DNA of 41,452 nucleotides from Pseudomonadota bacterium (GCA_900299035.1 OMIG01000235.1:1-41452), one strand, 5' to 3'. Positions 27,801 through 37,332 are shown, counted from the stretch's first letter. Numbers and translations are program-made. Notes: generated from the sequence alone by a model not told the origin.

Positions 27801-29456
27801 TTACGCCCACACGCCGTGCAGGAACCACTCGAGCGTTCCTTGGTCTCGGTACACCCACAGCCAGCGCCCGGAGTCGTCCTGCACCTTAAAGTAGTCACGC
27901 TCGCGCAGCTGTAGGCCTGCGCCCTGAGAGCCGTGAGCGGAAGGGGCGCTCCACCACTCGGGCGCTATTCGCTCTGGGCCGATGCCTGAGATGATCTTTA
28001 GCTTCTTTCCTCTCCACAGCAGGAAGGACGGTGGCTTGTCGGGGAGCATCGCTATCGTTGTGACCGGCTCTGGCTTGGCAAAGAGCAGCGAGGGGCGCTC
28101 GCGCAGGCTGTATGGGGCGATTGGCTCATGCAGGGAGTCATTAGGGCCGGCGCCCGCGCCAAACGCTGGAGCGTGGGCAAACGACTGCTCAGGGATGTAG
28201 GAGCGGGTGAGCGCAGCGCGGCTGACGCGCGCCTTGCCGAGCCGCACGGCGAAGGCGTTCATTAGCTCCGCGCGGCTGCGCGAGGCAGCGGCAGTGTCGC
28301 GGGACGGAGAGAGCGAGCGCTGCTCAGCAGCTGCGTCTTCGACCTGTGCGGCGCGCAGCGTTACGTCGTGCACCTCGCCGAAGAAGCTCATGCCCTCTAC
28401 TATCGGCTCGATAATCTCTGAGAGGTGCGAGATGTCGTCAGTTGCCGCCGCCAGCGGAAACTCCTTCGTCGCTGTTTGGCCTGATGAGTCGTGGATTGTG
28501 AGCAAGAAGAGCTTTGATCGCTTGCTGCTGGCGCGCAGCTGCGACAGGAGTGCGGCGAAGAGGTGGTGAATGGCGATCGTGACGCTCTTTCGGCTCGAGA
28601 GCGGCGGCTCAAAGGTTCGGCGCATGCGGTATGAGCGTGGCGTGGCTATCGTGTGGAGGCGCTCTTCGACCGCGCCGAGCGCCTGCTCAAGCCGGTACAG
28701 GAGAAACTTCCCAAAGCGCTGCGAGAGAGAGCGGCGAGGCAGGTTGAGGAGCTGCCCGATGAGCGATATGCCGACCTCTGAGAGGGCTGCGGCACACTTG
28801 TGGTCAACCCTGAGCGCCTGCACCGGGAGGAGCGAGATGGCCTGCGGGATCGAGTCGCGCGAGCTGACTACAGACGGCACGTCAGGCGCGCCGTACCGGG
28901 AGAGCGCCCACGCTGCGCCAAGCGTGGGCGCAACAGCGATGCGGGCAGAGCTGCTCATCAGGGCGCGAAACGAGCTGGCGAACGCCCGAGTGTCGCCGTG
29001 CAGCCGGCGCGTTCCGGTCATGTCGAGCGTGATCCCGTAGTGGAGCGGGCTCACGCCCGAGAGGAGCCCTGCTGTGCGGGCGTTAAAGAGCTCGCTGTCT
29101 AGGGCAACGAGCGGCGAGAAGCGCAGGCACCACACGGCGAGCCGGTACAGGGCGCGGCAGTCGCGCACTGGGTCAAAGGCCTCAACGTGCGCGCCAGGAG
29201 CCATCGCGCGCGCAAGCGGCAGCGGCGTGCCGATGCGGACCCCGCAGCGCGCGGCGATCTGGCAGCAGCGCTGCACCGTGAGGTCGCTTGAGCCTGTGCC
29301 GCTCAGGAGGACAGGCGACGTGCTGCTGGCCGCAGGGCTACGTGCCGAACTTTTGAGCTGGAGCTTGCGCCTCGTCACTTCCACTGACCACTCTGGGAAG
29401 TACGCGCAGAGATAGGTCCGCTCCGAAGCCGCATCTGTATCCATGTTCATAGTCAT
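27801..29456 (-). CDS. imuB: DNA polymerase Y-family protein ImuB
   Basis: 'YLCAYFPEWSVEVTRR', 'LDMTGTRRLHG', C-terminal 'WWSAPSAHGSQGAGLQLRERDYFKVQDDSGRWLWVYRDQ...WFLHGVWA' typical of ImuB. Confidence 0.93.
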   Translation of the reverse strand: MTMNMDTDAASERTYLCAYFPEWSVEVTRRKLQLKSSARSPAASSTSPVLLSGTGSSDLTVQRCCQIAARCGVRIGTPLPLARAMAPGAHVEAFDPVRDCRALYRLAVWCLRFSPLVALDSELFNARTAGLLSGVSPLHYGITLDMTGTRRLHGDTRAFASSFRALMSSSARIAVAPTLGAAWALSRYGAPDVPSVVSSRDSIPQAISLLPVQALRVDHKCAAALSEVGISLIGQLLNLPRRSLSQRFGKFLLYRLEQALGAVEERLHTIATPRSYRMRRTFEPPLSSRKSVTIAIHHLFAALLSQLRASSKRSKLFLLTIHDSSGQTATKEFPLAAATDDISHLSEIIEPIVEGMSFFGEVHDVTLRAAQVEDAAAEQRSLSPSRDTAAASRSRAELMNAFAVRLGKARVSRAALTRSYIPEQSFAHAPAFGAGAGPNDSLHEPIAPYSLRERPSLLFAKPEPVTTIAMLPDKPPSFLLWRGKKLKIISGIGPERIAPEWWSAPSAHGSQGAGLQLRERDYFKVQDDSGRWLWVYRDQGTLEWFLHGVWA

Positions 29457-30219
29457 CCTCCACGGTGACGGTCCACGCGGTGACAGCGGCAGAGCCGCCC
29501 TTGAGGCGCTTGAGCGAGAGATCCCACGCGGGCGCCTCGCTCGGCGATGGGATGGGGGTGAGAGACCAGCTCGTCATCGCTGCGCTCGGAGTAGGCTGCT
29601 CACGGTGGCGCTTGAGGAGCAGCGCCGTTGTGCCGTGTGCGCGCGCAGAGAGGGAGAGGCGCCGGGTGGTGGCAAGCGAGACGCGCGGCGTGTCTGCCAC
29701 CACAAGCTTCACTGCAGGAGAGCGAAGCGCGGTTTCGAGGGCCCAGAGTGAGAGCTTCTCTGTGGGCGGATCAACGAAGATGCAGGAGGAGAGGCGCTCC
29801 GGGGGGAGCGAGAAGGGGGTTGGCCAGCAGCGCCGGCCGATCCACACGACGAGCAGCGCACAGGGATCGTTCGCCGATGAGCGCCCCCACCCACTAGCGC
29901 CTGAAGCCTCGCAAGAGTCGAGGGCGTTCCGTGCGAGCAGGGCAGGCAGGGCGAAAGGGTGCGTGACGAGACCGCTCGCATCGTTCATGCTCAGCTCGTG
30001 CACGGCTCCGCACGCAAGGCCGCCGAGGGGCAGGCACTCGTCGATATCAGCGGCGCCGAACGGGATGACATCCCGCGCCGTTGAGCGCTGCTGCCAGAGA
30101 GGGGTGTCGCTCGGCTGGGCACCCTGCCACACCACCCCTTGGGCCAGGAGCGACTGCAGGGCGCAGGGAGGGGTCTCAGGGAGCGCAGGGATAGCGGGGT
30201 CGGTACGGGTAGGAGCCAT
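29338..30219 (-). CDS. imuA: ImuA-like (RecA/SulA-like) mutasome protein
   Basis: Position upstream of imuB-dnaE2; 'DECLPLGGLACGAVHEL', 'WDLSLKRLKGGSAAVTAWTVTVEDDYEHG' resembling the ImuA C-terminus. Confidence 0.8.
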   Translation of the reverse strand: MAPTRTDPAIPALPETPPCALQSLLAQGVVWQGAQPSDTPLWQQRSTARDVIPFGAADIDECLPLGGLACGAVHELSMNDASGLVTHPFALPALLARNALDSCEASGASGWGRSSANDPCALLVVWIGRRCWPTPFSLPPERLSSCIFVDPPTEKLSLWALETALRSPAVKLVVADTPRVSLATTRRLSLSARAHGTTALLLKRHREQPTPSAAMTSWSLTPIPSPSEAPAWDLSLKRLKGGSAAVTAWTVTVEDDYEHGYRCGFGADLSLRVLPRVVSGSDEAQAPAQKFGT

Positions 30220-30261
30220 AAGCGCAGTCGGGGTGAGTTTTTAAACCAAGCTGAGTGTTCT

Positions 30262-30277
30262 AGTATATTTCTATACT
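30262..30277 (-). promoter_or_regulatory. Putative SOS/LexA-type operator AGTATA-N4-TATACT overlapping the imuA promoter
   Basis: Perfect 6-bp dyad ~43 nt upstream of the imuA ATG; minus strand reads TTGATG-N17-TATAGA, so the dyad overlaps the -10 element. Confidence 0.6.
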
Positions 30278-30333
30278 GCAATAAGAATGATGCATCAAGG
30301 GAAAGCTTGGATTCGGGGGTGTGAATACAGGGC

Positions 30334-30383
30334 AAAAAGGGGCTAGGTATGCGTAGTTTAAAGAGTAATGCCCGCCCCTTTTT
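30334..30383 (-). terminator. Candidate terminator between cheZ and imuA
   Basis: Minus strand AAAAAGGGGC ... GCCCCTTTTT with ~30 nt loop. Confidence 0.4.
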
Positions 30384-30458
30384 CCCCGGGGCGCTGCAGG
30401 GGGAGTAGTCGCACTGCCTTGCGGCCGAGGCGTGAACTTTAAAAATCAGCGCAAGCCC

Positions 30459-31082
30459 CTAGAGCCCAAGCTCCTTCAGCAGCGCGTCGGTCGACTCTTG
30501 GTCGACGTTCTGCTCGGCTTCAAGCTCAGCAGCGCTCTTGGGGTTGGGCATGGCGACTTTGAGCTGCTCAAGCAGCGCTCGCAGGTACACCTCAACGTCA
30601 CACACGAGCCGCATCACTTTTTTGACCTTCTGGCCGCACAGGTCTTGAAACTCCTGCGACACAACGATGTCGTGCGAGACGGCCTGCATGGCGTGGTTGA
30701 GAGCCCGGTACTTTGCGACGAACGCTAGCGCAGCGTCCGGGCTGATTGGCCCTTGCTGCGCGAGCTGCTCGAGATCTGCGAGGTGCTTCTCTCCCTGCTT
30801 GATGACCTTGTGCTGGCTGTCGACTAGATCAAACACTTTGTGGCTCGCCTCGCTTGAGTCGTTGAGCACCGACGAGAGCTTTAAGATTGCGTCAGGGATG
30901 TTGGTCGATGACATGCCGACAGCCGCCGGGTCGAAGCCGCTGCGGATGCCGAGCAGCGTCTCGCGCAGCAGCGTGAGCCTGTGAGCTGACTCTGTGGCAA
31001 GCAGCTCGGCGAGAGCTGCGCTCAGGTCCTCGACCGTAACGAGGCTTGTGGTGTGGGTTCCGTTGCCATTGTGTGGTGACAT
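30459..31082 (-). CDS. cheZ: Chemotaxis protein phosphatase CheZ
   Basis: 'SQEFQDLCGQKVKKVMRLVCDVEVYLRALLEQL' CheZ signature; start taken at MSPHNG. Confidence 0.85.
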   Translation of the reverse strand: MSPHNGNGTHTTSLVTVEDLSAALAELLATESAHRLTLLRETLLGIRSGFDPAAVGMSSTNIPDAILKLSSVLNDSSEASHKVFDLVDSQHKVIKQGEKHLADLEQLAQQGPISPDAALAFVAKYRALNHAMQAVSHDIVVSQEFQDLCGQKVKKVMRLVCDVEVYLRALLEQLKVAMPNPKSAAELEAEQNVDQESTDALLKELGL

Positions 31083-31092
31083 CGCAGAGCTC

Positions 31093-31491
31093 CTAGGCGC
31101 TCTTTCGGTTGAAGATTGCGTTGAGCTTCTCTTCCAGAGACTCAACTGTGAAGGGCTTCACGATGTACTGGGAAACCCCAGCTTTTGCAGCCTCAATCAC
31201 GTTCTCTCGCTTCGCCTCTGCAGTCACCATGAGGAACGGGATAGCCTTGAGCTTGTCGCTGCTGCGGACAGCTTTAAGAAAGTCGATCCCCATCATGTTG
31301 GGCATGTTCCAGTCCGAGATGATGAAGTTGAACTGGTCTTTCTCAAGCTTTGCGAGGGCATCGACGCCGTCAACAGCCTCTGTCACGTTGTGAAGCCCGA
31401 GCGCTCCGAGCGACTTCTTGACGATCTGGCGCATCGTTGCGAAGTCGTCGACGACGAGAATCTTTATGTTAGGGTCAACGTTGGCTACCAT
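31093..31491 (-). CDS. cheY: Chemotaxis response regulator CheY
   Basis: 'IKILVVDDFATMRQIVKKSL...FIISDWNMPNMMGIDFLKAVR...FLMVTAEAK...YIVKPFT'; start taken at MVANVDP. Confidence 0.95.
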   Translation of the reverse strand: MVANVDPNIKILVVDDFATMRQIVKKSLGALGLHNVTEAVDGVDALAKLEKDQFNFIISDWNMPNMMGIDFLKAVRSSDKLKAIPFLMVTAEAKRENVIEAAKAGVSQYIVKPFTVESLEEKLNAIFNRKSA

Positions 31492-31513
31492 CACTCCTCC
31501 CCAGGCTCGTAAC

Positions 31514-31819
31514 CTACACCTGCTCCTTCTGCTGCTGCTCTGGAAACTCACCAGCGAAGCACCGCTCTGATGCTAGGCGCTTCCAGGTGTCTTCGCTCGA
31601 CACAGGGTCGCGCTGGCTCTCTTTGTGGCTCCAGTACTCGGCGTGCTTTGAGGCATGTGAGTGCTTGCGGTGAAGCGGCGTCTTGCACAGCACGTCCCCT
31701 GGCTGGGCGATGTACGTGAGCCAGTACGTTGCGGCCTTGAAGTCTTCTGCGAGGAAGACTTCTTCGAGCTTTCCGTCCGGGTTGATTCGGTAAATGATGA
31801 AAGGCACTTTCCAGTCCAT
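31514..31819 (-). CDS. Hypothetical 102-aa protein in the chemotaxis cluster
   Basis: Same-strand ORF between cheB and cheY; start taken at MDWKVPF. Confidence 0.55.
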   Translation of the reverse strand: MDWKVPFIIYRINPDGKLEEVFLAEDFKAATYWLTYIAQPGDVLCKTPLHRKHSHASKHAEYWSHKESQRDPVSSEDTWKRLASERCFAGEFPEQQQKEQV

Positions 31820-31864
31820 ACAGCCTCCTTCGTCAGAAAAACGCAAACGCTTTAAGAAATTCTC

Positions 31865-32944
31865 CTACGCACGAGCCTCAGCCCTGTTTTCTGCCCGCTT
31901 CACTGCGCCAGAGAGCGCATCTGCAACTTGCCCAAGGGGGAGCACAGCAGAGGCGATGCCTGCCTCAACGACCGCTCCAGGCATTCCCCACACGGCGCTC
32001 GAATCCTTGTCTTGGGCTACGATCGTTCCCCCTTTGGCCCGAATAGCCTGGCAGCCGAGCAGCCCGTCTTGGCACATCCCCGTGAGCACCGCTGCGAGCG
32101 CCTTCGCCCCGTACACGGCAGCGACAGAGCGAAACAGCACGTCGACCGCGGGTCGGCAGGAGTTCTCGGGCGGGTTCTCGTTGAGCACGATGGAGGTCCG
32201 GCCGATGACGCGCTTCACCTCCATGTGGAAGCCGCCCGGGGCGAGGTACGCGCAGCCTGGCACCACATCCTGTCCGTTGTGAGCCTCAAAGACCTTGATC
32301 TTTGAAACCTCTGTAAGGCGCTCAGCGAGCATCTTGGTGAAGAGCGGCGGCATGTGCTGCACGAGGAAGATCGGCACCGGCAGGTCGCAAGGGATCTTTG
32401 GAAAGATCTCCATTAACGCGTTGGGGCCGCCAGTGGAGACGCCGATGGCGATGGCATCAAAGGCGGCAGCGGCCACGGGCACAGGAGCTGAGCCCCACAG
32501 GGCGGCAGGCGTTCCTGTAGCTGGCCGAGCATCCGGGGCGCGGGTGCTCGCCAGTCCCTTTATCTTTCGAAGCAGATCCTCTCCAACGACCTCTCGAGTG
32601 TTAACCCCGTGGCTAGAGGGCTTGGTGACGTAGTCAGATGCGCCGAGTGCGAGCGCATCGAGCGTTGTTGAAGCGCCGTGGGCGGTGAGCGAGCTGCACA
32701 TGATGATGGGCTGCGTTGCGCCGCCGTCACGCATCGCCTTGACGGTCTCTAGCCCGTTCATCTCGGGCATCTCCACGTCAAGGGTGACCACGTCAGGCTT
32801 GAGCTCTGCAAGCTGCGCTAGAGCGATCTTGCCGTTAGCAGCTGTGCCGACCACCTCGATCTCTGGGTCTTCGCGCAACAGGTCGCCGAGGACTTTGCGG
32901 ATAACGGCCGAGTCGTCGACGATTAAAACCTTGATTTTTCCCAT
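31865..32944 (-). CDS. cheB: Chemotaxis protein-glutamate methylesterase CheB (copy 1)
   Basis: Receiver 'VLIVDDSAVIRKVL...VVTLDVEMPEMNGLE' plus methylesterase 'AIGVSTGGPNALMEIFPKIP...LVQHMPPLFTKMLAERL'. Confidence 0.95.
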   Translation of the reverse strand: MGKIKVLIVDDSAVIRKVLGDLLREDPEIEVVGTAANGKIALAQLAELKPDVVTLDVEMPEMNGLETVKAMRDGGATQPIIMCSSLTAHGASTTLDALALGASDYVTKPSSHGVNTREVVGEDLLRKIKGLASTRAPDARPATGTPAALWGSAPVPVAAAAFDAIAIGVSTGGPNALMEIFPKIPCDLPVPIFLVQHMPPLFTKMLAERLTEVSKIKVFEAHNGQDVVPGCAYLAPGGFHMEVKRVIGRTSIVLNENPPENSCRPAVDVLFRSVAAVYGAKALAAVLTGMCQDGLLGCQAIRAKGGTIVAQDKDSSAVWGMPGAVVEAGIASAVLPLGQVADALSGAVKRAENRAEARA

Positions 32945-33167
32945 AGCTCTCCCCTTAGGCCCCAAAGGTTCTTCGGCTCAAGCGCTAGCAGGCAAAAGGG
33001 TTTGAGCAGAAAAAAAGATCGGGCTGCCGAAAATCCGGGACACAGGCGTTCTTAGGCTGCAGGGTCCAGCACTTAGGGCTCTTCTAAAAATCTGCTCCCT
33101 GATGCTCAAGGGGCCCCAGAAGGCTGCCGACTAAGACCTTTGGAAAATTACAGGGGGGCGAAGCTGT

Positions 33168-35417
33168 ATGAGCGAGCAGGACGAACTGCTGAATGATTTC
33201 TTGGTCGAGAGCAAGGAGAACCTCGACCACCTTGACGAAGAGCTCCTGGCGCTTGAAGGCAGCCCGGAGGACAGCGACCTAATCAACGCGATATTTCGCC
33301 GCCTCCATACCATCAAAGGCGTGTGCGGATTCCTCGAACTAAAGAAGCTTGAGTCCGTGTCGCACGCAGGCGAGACCCTGCTTGGCGCGCTACGCGCCAA
33401 CGAGCTCAAAGTCACCGACCACATCATCACGCTGCTCCTGACCCTGTGCGACGCCATTCGCACCATCGTGACCTGCATCGAAGAGACGAAGGGTGAAGGC
33501 ACCCAGTCCTTCGAGCAGCTTGCAGCCGAGCTGCTCGCTGCTGCGAAGCCTGCAGAGCAGGACGCAGCGCCGAAGAAAGAGCTCTCGCTCGACGAGGAGT
33601 TCGAGCTGATCCTGGCGCAGCGCGAGGCTGCTGAGTCAGGCGGTGAGCCGCTGGAAGCCAAGCCCGAGGAGCCAAAGCCAGCCCCCACTCCCGCCCGAAC
33701 AGAGCCGCCGCAAGAGCAGCCAGAGCAGGCCTCGCGAGCGGCGCCACAGGAGTCATCGCTGCGAGTCGACGTGCAGCTCCTCGACCACCTGATGAACTTG
33801 GCAGGCGAGCTGGTGCTGGCGCGCAACCAGATCCTCCAGACCACGAAGTCTCTCAGCGACATGAACTTTAGGGCGATAACGCAGAGGCTGAACCTCGTCA
33901 CCTCTGAGCTTCAGGAAGGGGTGATGAAGACCCGCATGCAGCCCATCAATACGGTCTGGGGCAAGTTTCCCCGCGTCGTGCGGGACCTGGCGATTCAGTG
34001 CAAGAAGCAGGTGCGGCTTGAGATGTGGGGCAAAGAGACAGAACTCGACAAGACCCTGATAGAGGCTATCAAAGACCCGCTCACGCACATCGTCCGAAAC
34101 TCAATCGACCACGGCATCGAGGTGCCCGAGAAGCGCGCCGCTGTTGGCAAGGAGGCAGAGGGGTGCATCACCATGAGCGCCTTCCAGGAGGGCGGCTACG
34201 TAGTGATAGAGATCTCTGACGACGGCGCAGGACTCAACACGGAAAAGATTCGCGACCGTGCACTGCAGCGTGGCCTCATCTCGCGCGAGAAGGCTCAAGC
34301 GATGTCCGAGGCCGATGTCCACCGGCTCATCTTTGCTCCAGGGTTCTCGACCGCTGACACGGTGACGAACCTCTCGGGCAGAGGGGTTGGAATGGACGTG
34401 GTGAAGTCGAGTGTGGAGAAGATTGGCGGCCAGGTCGACATCTCGAGCAGGGCCGGCCAGGGCAGCACGATTCGCCTCAAAATTCCGCTGACGCTGGCGA
34501 TAATCCCGGCGCTCCTGCTGTCGTGCGCGTCGCAGCGCTTCGCGGTGCCACAGTCGGCCATTATGGAGCTGGTGCAGCTCAGCGCAACCGAGAAGAGCGG
34601 GCTCCTTTCGTGGATCGGGGACTACCCCTTTTACAAGCTGCGGGGGGACCTGCTGCCCTTGCTGTACCTGTCGCGGCAGCTTGCGGTTGAGTCGCACCCG
34701 CGCGAGGACGCAGGGGATAAAGTCATCGTTGTGCTCGATGTCGATGGCTGCCGTTTCGGGGTGGTCGTTGACGAGGTGCACGACACCGAAGAGATCGTGG
34801 TGAAGCCGCTCGGGAGGCAGCTCGGAAACCTGGCAGTGTACGCTGGCGCAACCATTCTCGGAGACGGCCAGATAGCGCTCATACTCGACCCAGTTGTGCT
34901 TGCGCGTGAGGCGAAGGTTGAGCAGCGCGAGGCCGTCGAGGTACGCGCAGCAGCAACGGCCGCCGCCTCGTTGGGTGAGGGGACCGGGCAGCTTTTGATC
35001 GTGCAGGTCGGCTCGGAGGTGCGCGCAGCGATTCCGCTCGACTGCGTCAGGCGCCTCGAAGAGTTCTCTCTCAGAGACGTCGAGTGCGTCGGGAAGAGCG
35101 CCGTGATCCAGTACAGAGGCTCGATACTGCAGCTCGTCGACGTTGCGGGCACGATCGGCATGCGGTCCGAGCCGTGGACGAGTGGCAACGTAGTGGTGGT
35201 CGGCAGCGGCGACGCGCTCGTAGGCCTGCAGGTGCAGGGGATTCTCGACGTGTCCTGCGAGCTCTCAGCGGTCAAGCCAGTCACTGGCAAGCCGGGGATA
35301 ACCTCGTACGGAGTGATACAGGGGAAGGTGATTGCGCTGCTCGACGTGGCTCACCTCCTCTCGCACGGGCTCGAGGCAACAGATTCACGGGTAGGTTTTG
35401 AGCAGGCAGGGGTATGA
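33168..35417 (+). CDS. cheA: Chemotaxis histidine kinase CheA
   Basis: Hpt 'FRRLHTIKG', dimerisation 'NLAGELVLARNQI', ATPase 'HIVRNSIDHGIE', 'GRGVGMDVVKSSVEKIGG', C-terminal CheW-like domain. Confidence 0.97.
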   Translation: MSEQDELLNDFLVESKENLDHLDEELLALEGSPEDSDLINAIFRRLHTIKGVCGFLELKKLESVSHAGETLLGALRANELKVTDHIITLLLTLCDAIRTIVTCIEETKGEGTQSFEQLAAELLAAAKPAEQDAAPKKELSLDEEFELILAQREAAESGGEPLEAKPEEPKPAPTPARTEPPQEQPEQASRAAPQESSLRVDVQLLDHLMNLAGELVLARNQILQTTKSLSDMNFRAITQRLNLVTSELQEGVMKTRMQPINTVWGKFPRVVRDLAIQCKKQVRLEMWGKETELDKTLIEAIKDPLTHIVRNSIDHGIEVPEKRAAVGKEAEGCITMSAFQEGGYVVIEISDDGAGLNTEKIRDRALQRGLISREKAQAMSEADVHRLIFAPGFSTADTVTNLSGRGVGMDVVKSSVEKIGGQVDISSRAGQGSTIRLKIPLTLAIIPALLLSCASQRFAVPQSAIMELVQLSATEKSGLLSWIGDYPFYKLRGDLLPLLYLSRQLAVESHPREDAGDKVIVVLDVDGCRFGVVVDEVHDTEEIVVKPLGRQLGNLAVYAGATILGDGQIALILDPVVLAREAKVEQREAVEVRAAATAAASLGEGTGQLLIVQVGSEVRAAIPLDCVRRLEEFSLRDVECVGKSAVIQYRGSILQLVDVAGTIGMRSEPWTSGNVVVVGSGDALVGLQVQGILDVSCELSAVKPVTGKPGITSYGVIQGKVIALLDVAHLLSHGLEATDSRVGFEQAGV

Positions 35418-35875
35418 AGGAAGGCACAGGAGCAGCGCCACGACAGCTTGTGACGTTTAAGACCGGCGAGTACTCGTTTGGGATAGATGTGCTGGAGGTG
35501 CAAGAGGTCCTTCGCCACCAGCACATGACCCCTGTGCCGCTGGCGACGAGCGAGGTCCGCGGGCTCATTAACCTGCGCGGGCACATCGTCACAGCGGTTG
35601 GCATGCGAGAGCGCTTAGGGCTCGACTCAGCCCTGGACGTGCGGGAGCAGATGAACCTGATCGTCTCGCTCAAGGACGGGGCGGCGAGCCTCGTCGTTGA
35701 CTCAGTGGGCGACGTCATCACGCTTGAGCCAGAGCGGTACCGCCCGCGCCCGAGCACCCTTGCCGCTCCGCTGCGCGAGATGGTGACGGGCGTTTACCAG
35801 CTCGACAAGGGGCTGCTGCTCCACATAGACGCCGAAGCTGCCTGCAAGGTTTGCGAGGAGGAAGTCCGTGGCTAA
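35414..35875 (+). CDS. cheW: Chemotaxis coupling protein CheW
   Basis: 'TFKTGEYSFGIDVLEVQEVLRHQHMTPVPLATSEVRGLINLRGHIVTAVGMRERLGL'; ATGA overlap with cheA. Confidence 0.95.
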   Translation: MKEGTGAAPRQLVTFKTGEYSFGIDVLEVQEVLRHQHMTPVPLATSEVRGLINLRGHIVTAVGMRERLGLDSALDVREQMNLIVSLKDGAASLVVDSVGDVITLEPERYRPRPSTLAAPLREMVTGVYQLDKGLLLHIDAEAACKVCEEEVRG

Positions 35876-36251
35876 AGACACGCTCATTATCGACGACTGC
35901 CGCTTCACGACTAAGGTGCTTTCTAAGGTGATGGAGGAGCTTGGCTTTCAGGTGCACTCGGCGCGGTCTGCCGAAGAGGCGATCGCGTTTCTTGAGACGC
36001 ATGAGCCCCCAAGCCTCTTCCTGGTCGACTGGGTGATGCCGGGCATGAGCGGCGTGGAGTTCGTGGCCTGGCTGAGGGAGCAGGCAACGACTGCCCAAGC
36101 GCCGGTACTGATGGTCACGGGCGAGCGGGACATGGCGAGAATCGCTGAGGCGATAGCAATCGGCGCAAACGAGTACATCATGAAGCCATTCTCTCGCGAG
36201 GCTGTGGAAGAGAAGCTCCAGCTACTGGGAATTTCAGCGGGCGGAAACTGA
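35868..36251 (+). CDS. CheY-like response regulator
   Basis: 'LIIDDCRFTTKVLSKVMEELGF...LFLVDWVMPGMSGVEFV...YIMKPFS'; GTG start. Confidence 0.92.
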   Translation: MAKDTLIIDDCRFTTKVLSKVMEELGFQVHSARSAEEAIAFLETHEPPSLFLVDWVMPGMSGVEFVAWLREQATTAQAPVLMVTGERDMARIAEAIAIGANEYIMKPFSREAVEEKLQLLGISAGGN

Positions 36252-36252
36252 G

Positions 36253-37332
36253 ATGGAGAAGATCCGGCTCCTCGTTGTTGACGACTCCCTCGTGATTCGG
36301 CGGGCGCTGCGGGAGTGCTTCCGCGCGGACCCCGAGATCGAGGTGGTTGGCGTCGCAGAGACCGGGGTTCGTGCGCTTGAGCAGATTGATCTCTTGCAGC
36401 CTGATGTTGTGACGCTCGACATCGAGATGCCAGAGATGGACGGGCTTGAGGCGCTTAAGACGATCCGCGCGAAGGGCTCTACGGTGCCGATTATCATGTT
36501 CAGCAAGTACACGAGCGAGGGTGCAACAGCGACCCTCGAGGCGCTGGAGCTAGGGGCAAGCGACGTGGTCGCCAAGCCAGAGGCGCACGGCGGCCGAGGC
36601 GCCTCGTGCGACACCGTCAAGCGCCAGTTGACCACGAGGATTCGGGCCTTCGGCAGGAAGGCCCATCGGAGCAGGGGCCGTCAGAGAGCGCACGAGCCAC
36701 AGGTCAGCGCCCCGTCTGCGGAGGCCCTGCAGTGGACCCCGGGGCCAGTCGAGGCTATCGCCATAGCGGTCTCCACAGGCGGCCCCAGCGCCCTGATTGA
36801 GATCGTCTCGGCGCTTGAGCCGGTGGTTGAGGTTCCTATCTTCATCACCCAGCACATGCCGCCCATGTTCACGAAGTTTCTGGCAGAGCGCCTGACTGCG
36901 CGTGGAGCGCTCAGGGCGCACGAGGCGCAGAGCGGAATGCTCATCGAGCCAGGCTGCATCTATGTCGCTCCTGGCAACTTTCACCTCGAGGTAGTGCGGG
37001 CCGACGAAGGGCTTACCGTGAGCCTCTCGCAAGCTCCCCACGAGAACTCGTGCCGGCCGTCGGCTGACGTGATGCTGCGCTCGCTCGCGTCGGCGTTTGG
37101 GCCACGCCTCATGAGCATCGTGATGACCGGCATGGGGCAAGACGGTCGCAAGGGGTGCGAGGCAGTCAAGTCACACGGCGGCTTCGTCGTGGCCCAGGAT
37201 GAGGCCTCGAGCCTCGTGTGGGGCATGCCGAGGGCCGTGATCACGGCAAACCTGCACGACGCAGTCGTGCCGCTCTCGCGCATCGCAGGGCTCATCAACG
37301 AAAGCGGGAAGCGAACCAAGGAGAAAAAGTAG
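36253..37332 (+). CDS. cheB: Chemotaxis protein-glutamate methylesterase CheB (copy 2)
   Basis: 'LLVVDDSLVIRRAL...VVTLDIEMPEMDGLE' and 'AIAVSTGGPSALIEIVSALE...ITQHMPPMFTKFLAERL'. Confidence 0.95.
   Translation: MEKIRLLVVDDSLVIRRALRECFRADPEIEVVGVAETGVRALEQIDLLQPDVVTLDIEMPEMDGLEALKTIRAKGSTVPIIMFSKYTSEGATATLEALELGASDVVAKPEAHGGRGASCDTVKRQLTTRIRAFGRKAHRSRGRQRAHEPQVSAPSAEALQWTPGPVEAIAIAVSTGGPSALIEIVSALEPVVEVPIFITQHMPPMFTKFLAERLTARGALRAHEAQSGMLIEPGCIYVAPGNFHLEVVRADEGLTVSLSQAPHENSCRPSADVMLRSLASAFGPRLMSIVMTGMGQDGRKGCEAVKSHGGFVVAQDEASSLVWGMPRAVITANLHDAVVPLSRIAGLINESGKRTKEKK

Noticed and set aside
33131-33901. 256-aa minus-strand ORF antisense to cheA
   Set aside because: Ser/Arg-rich shadow ORF opposite a well-supported CDS
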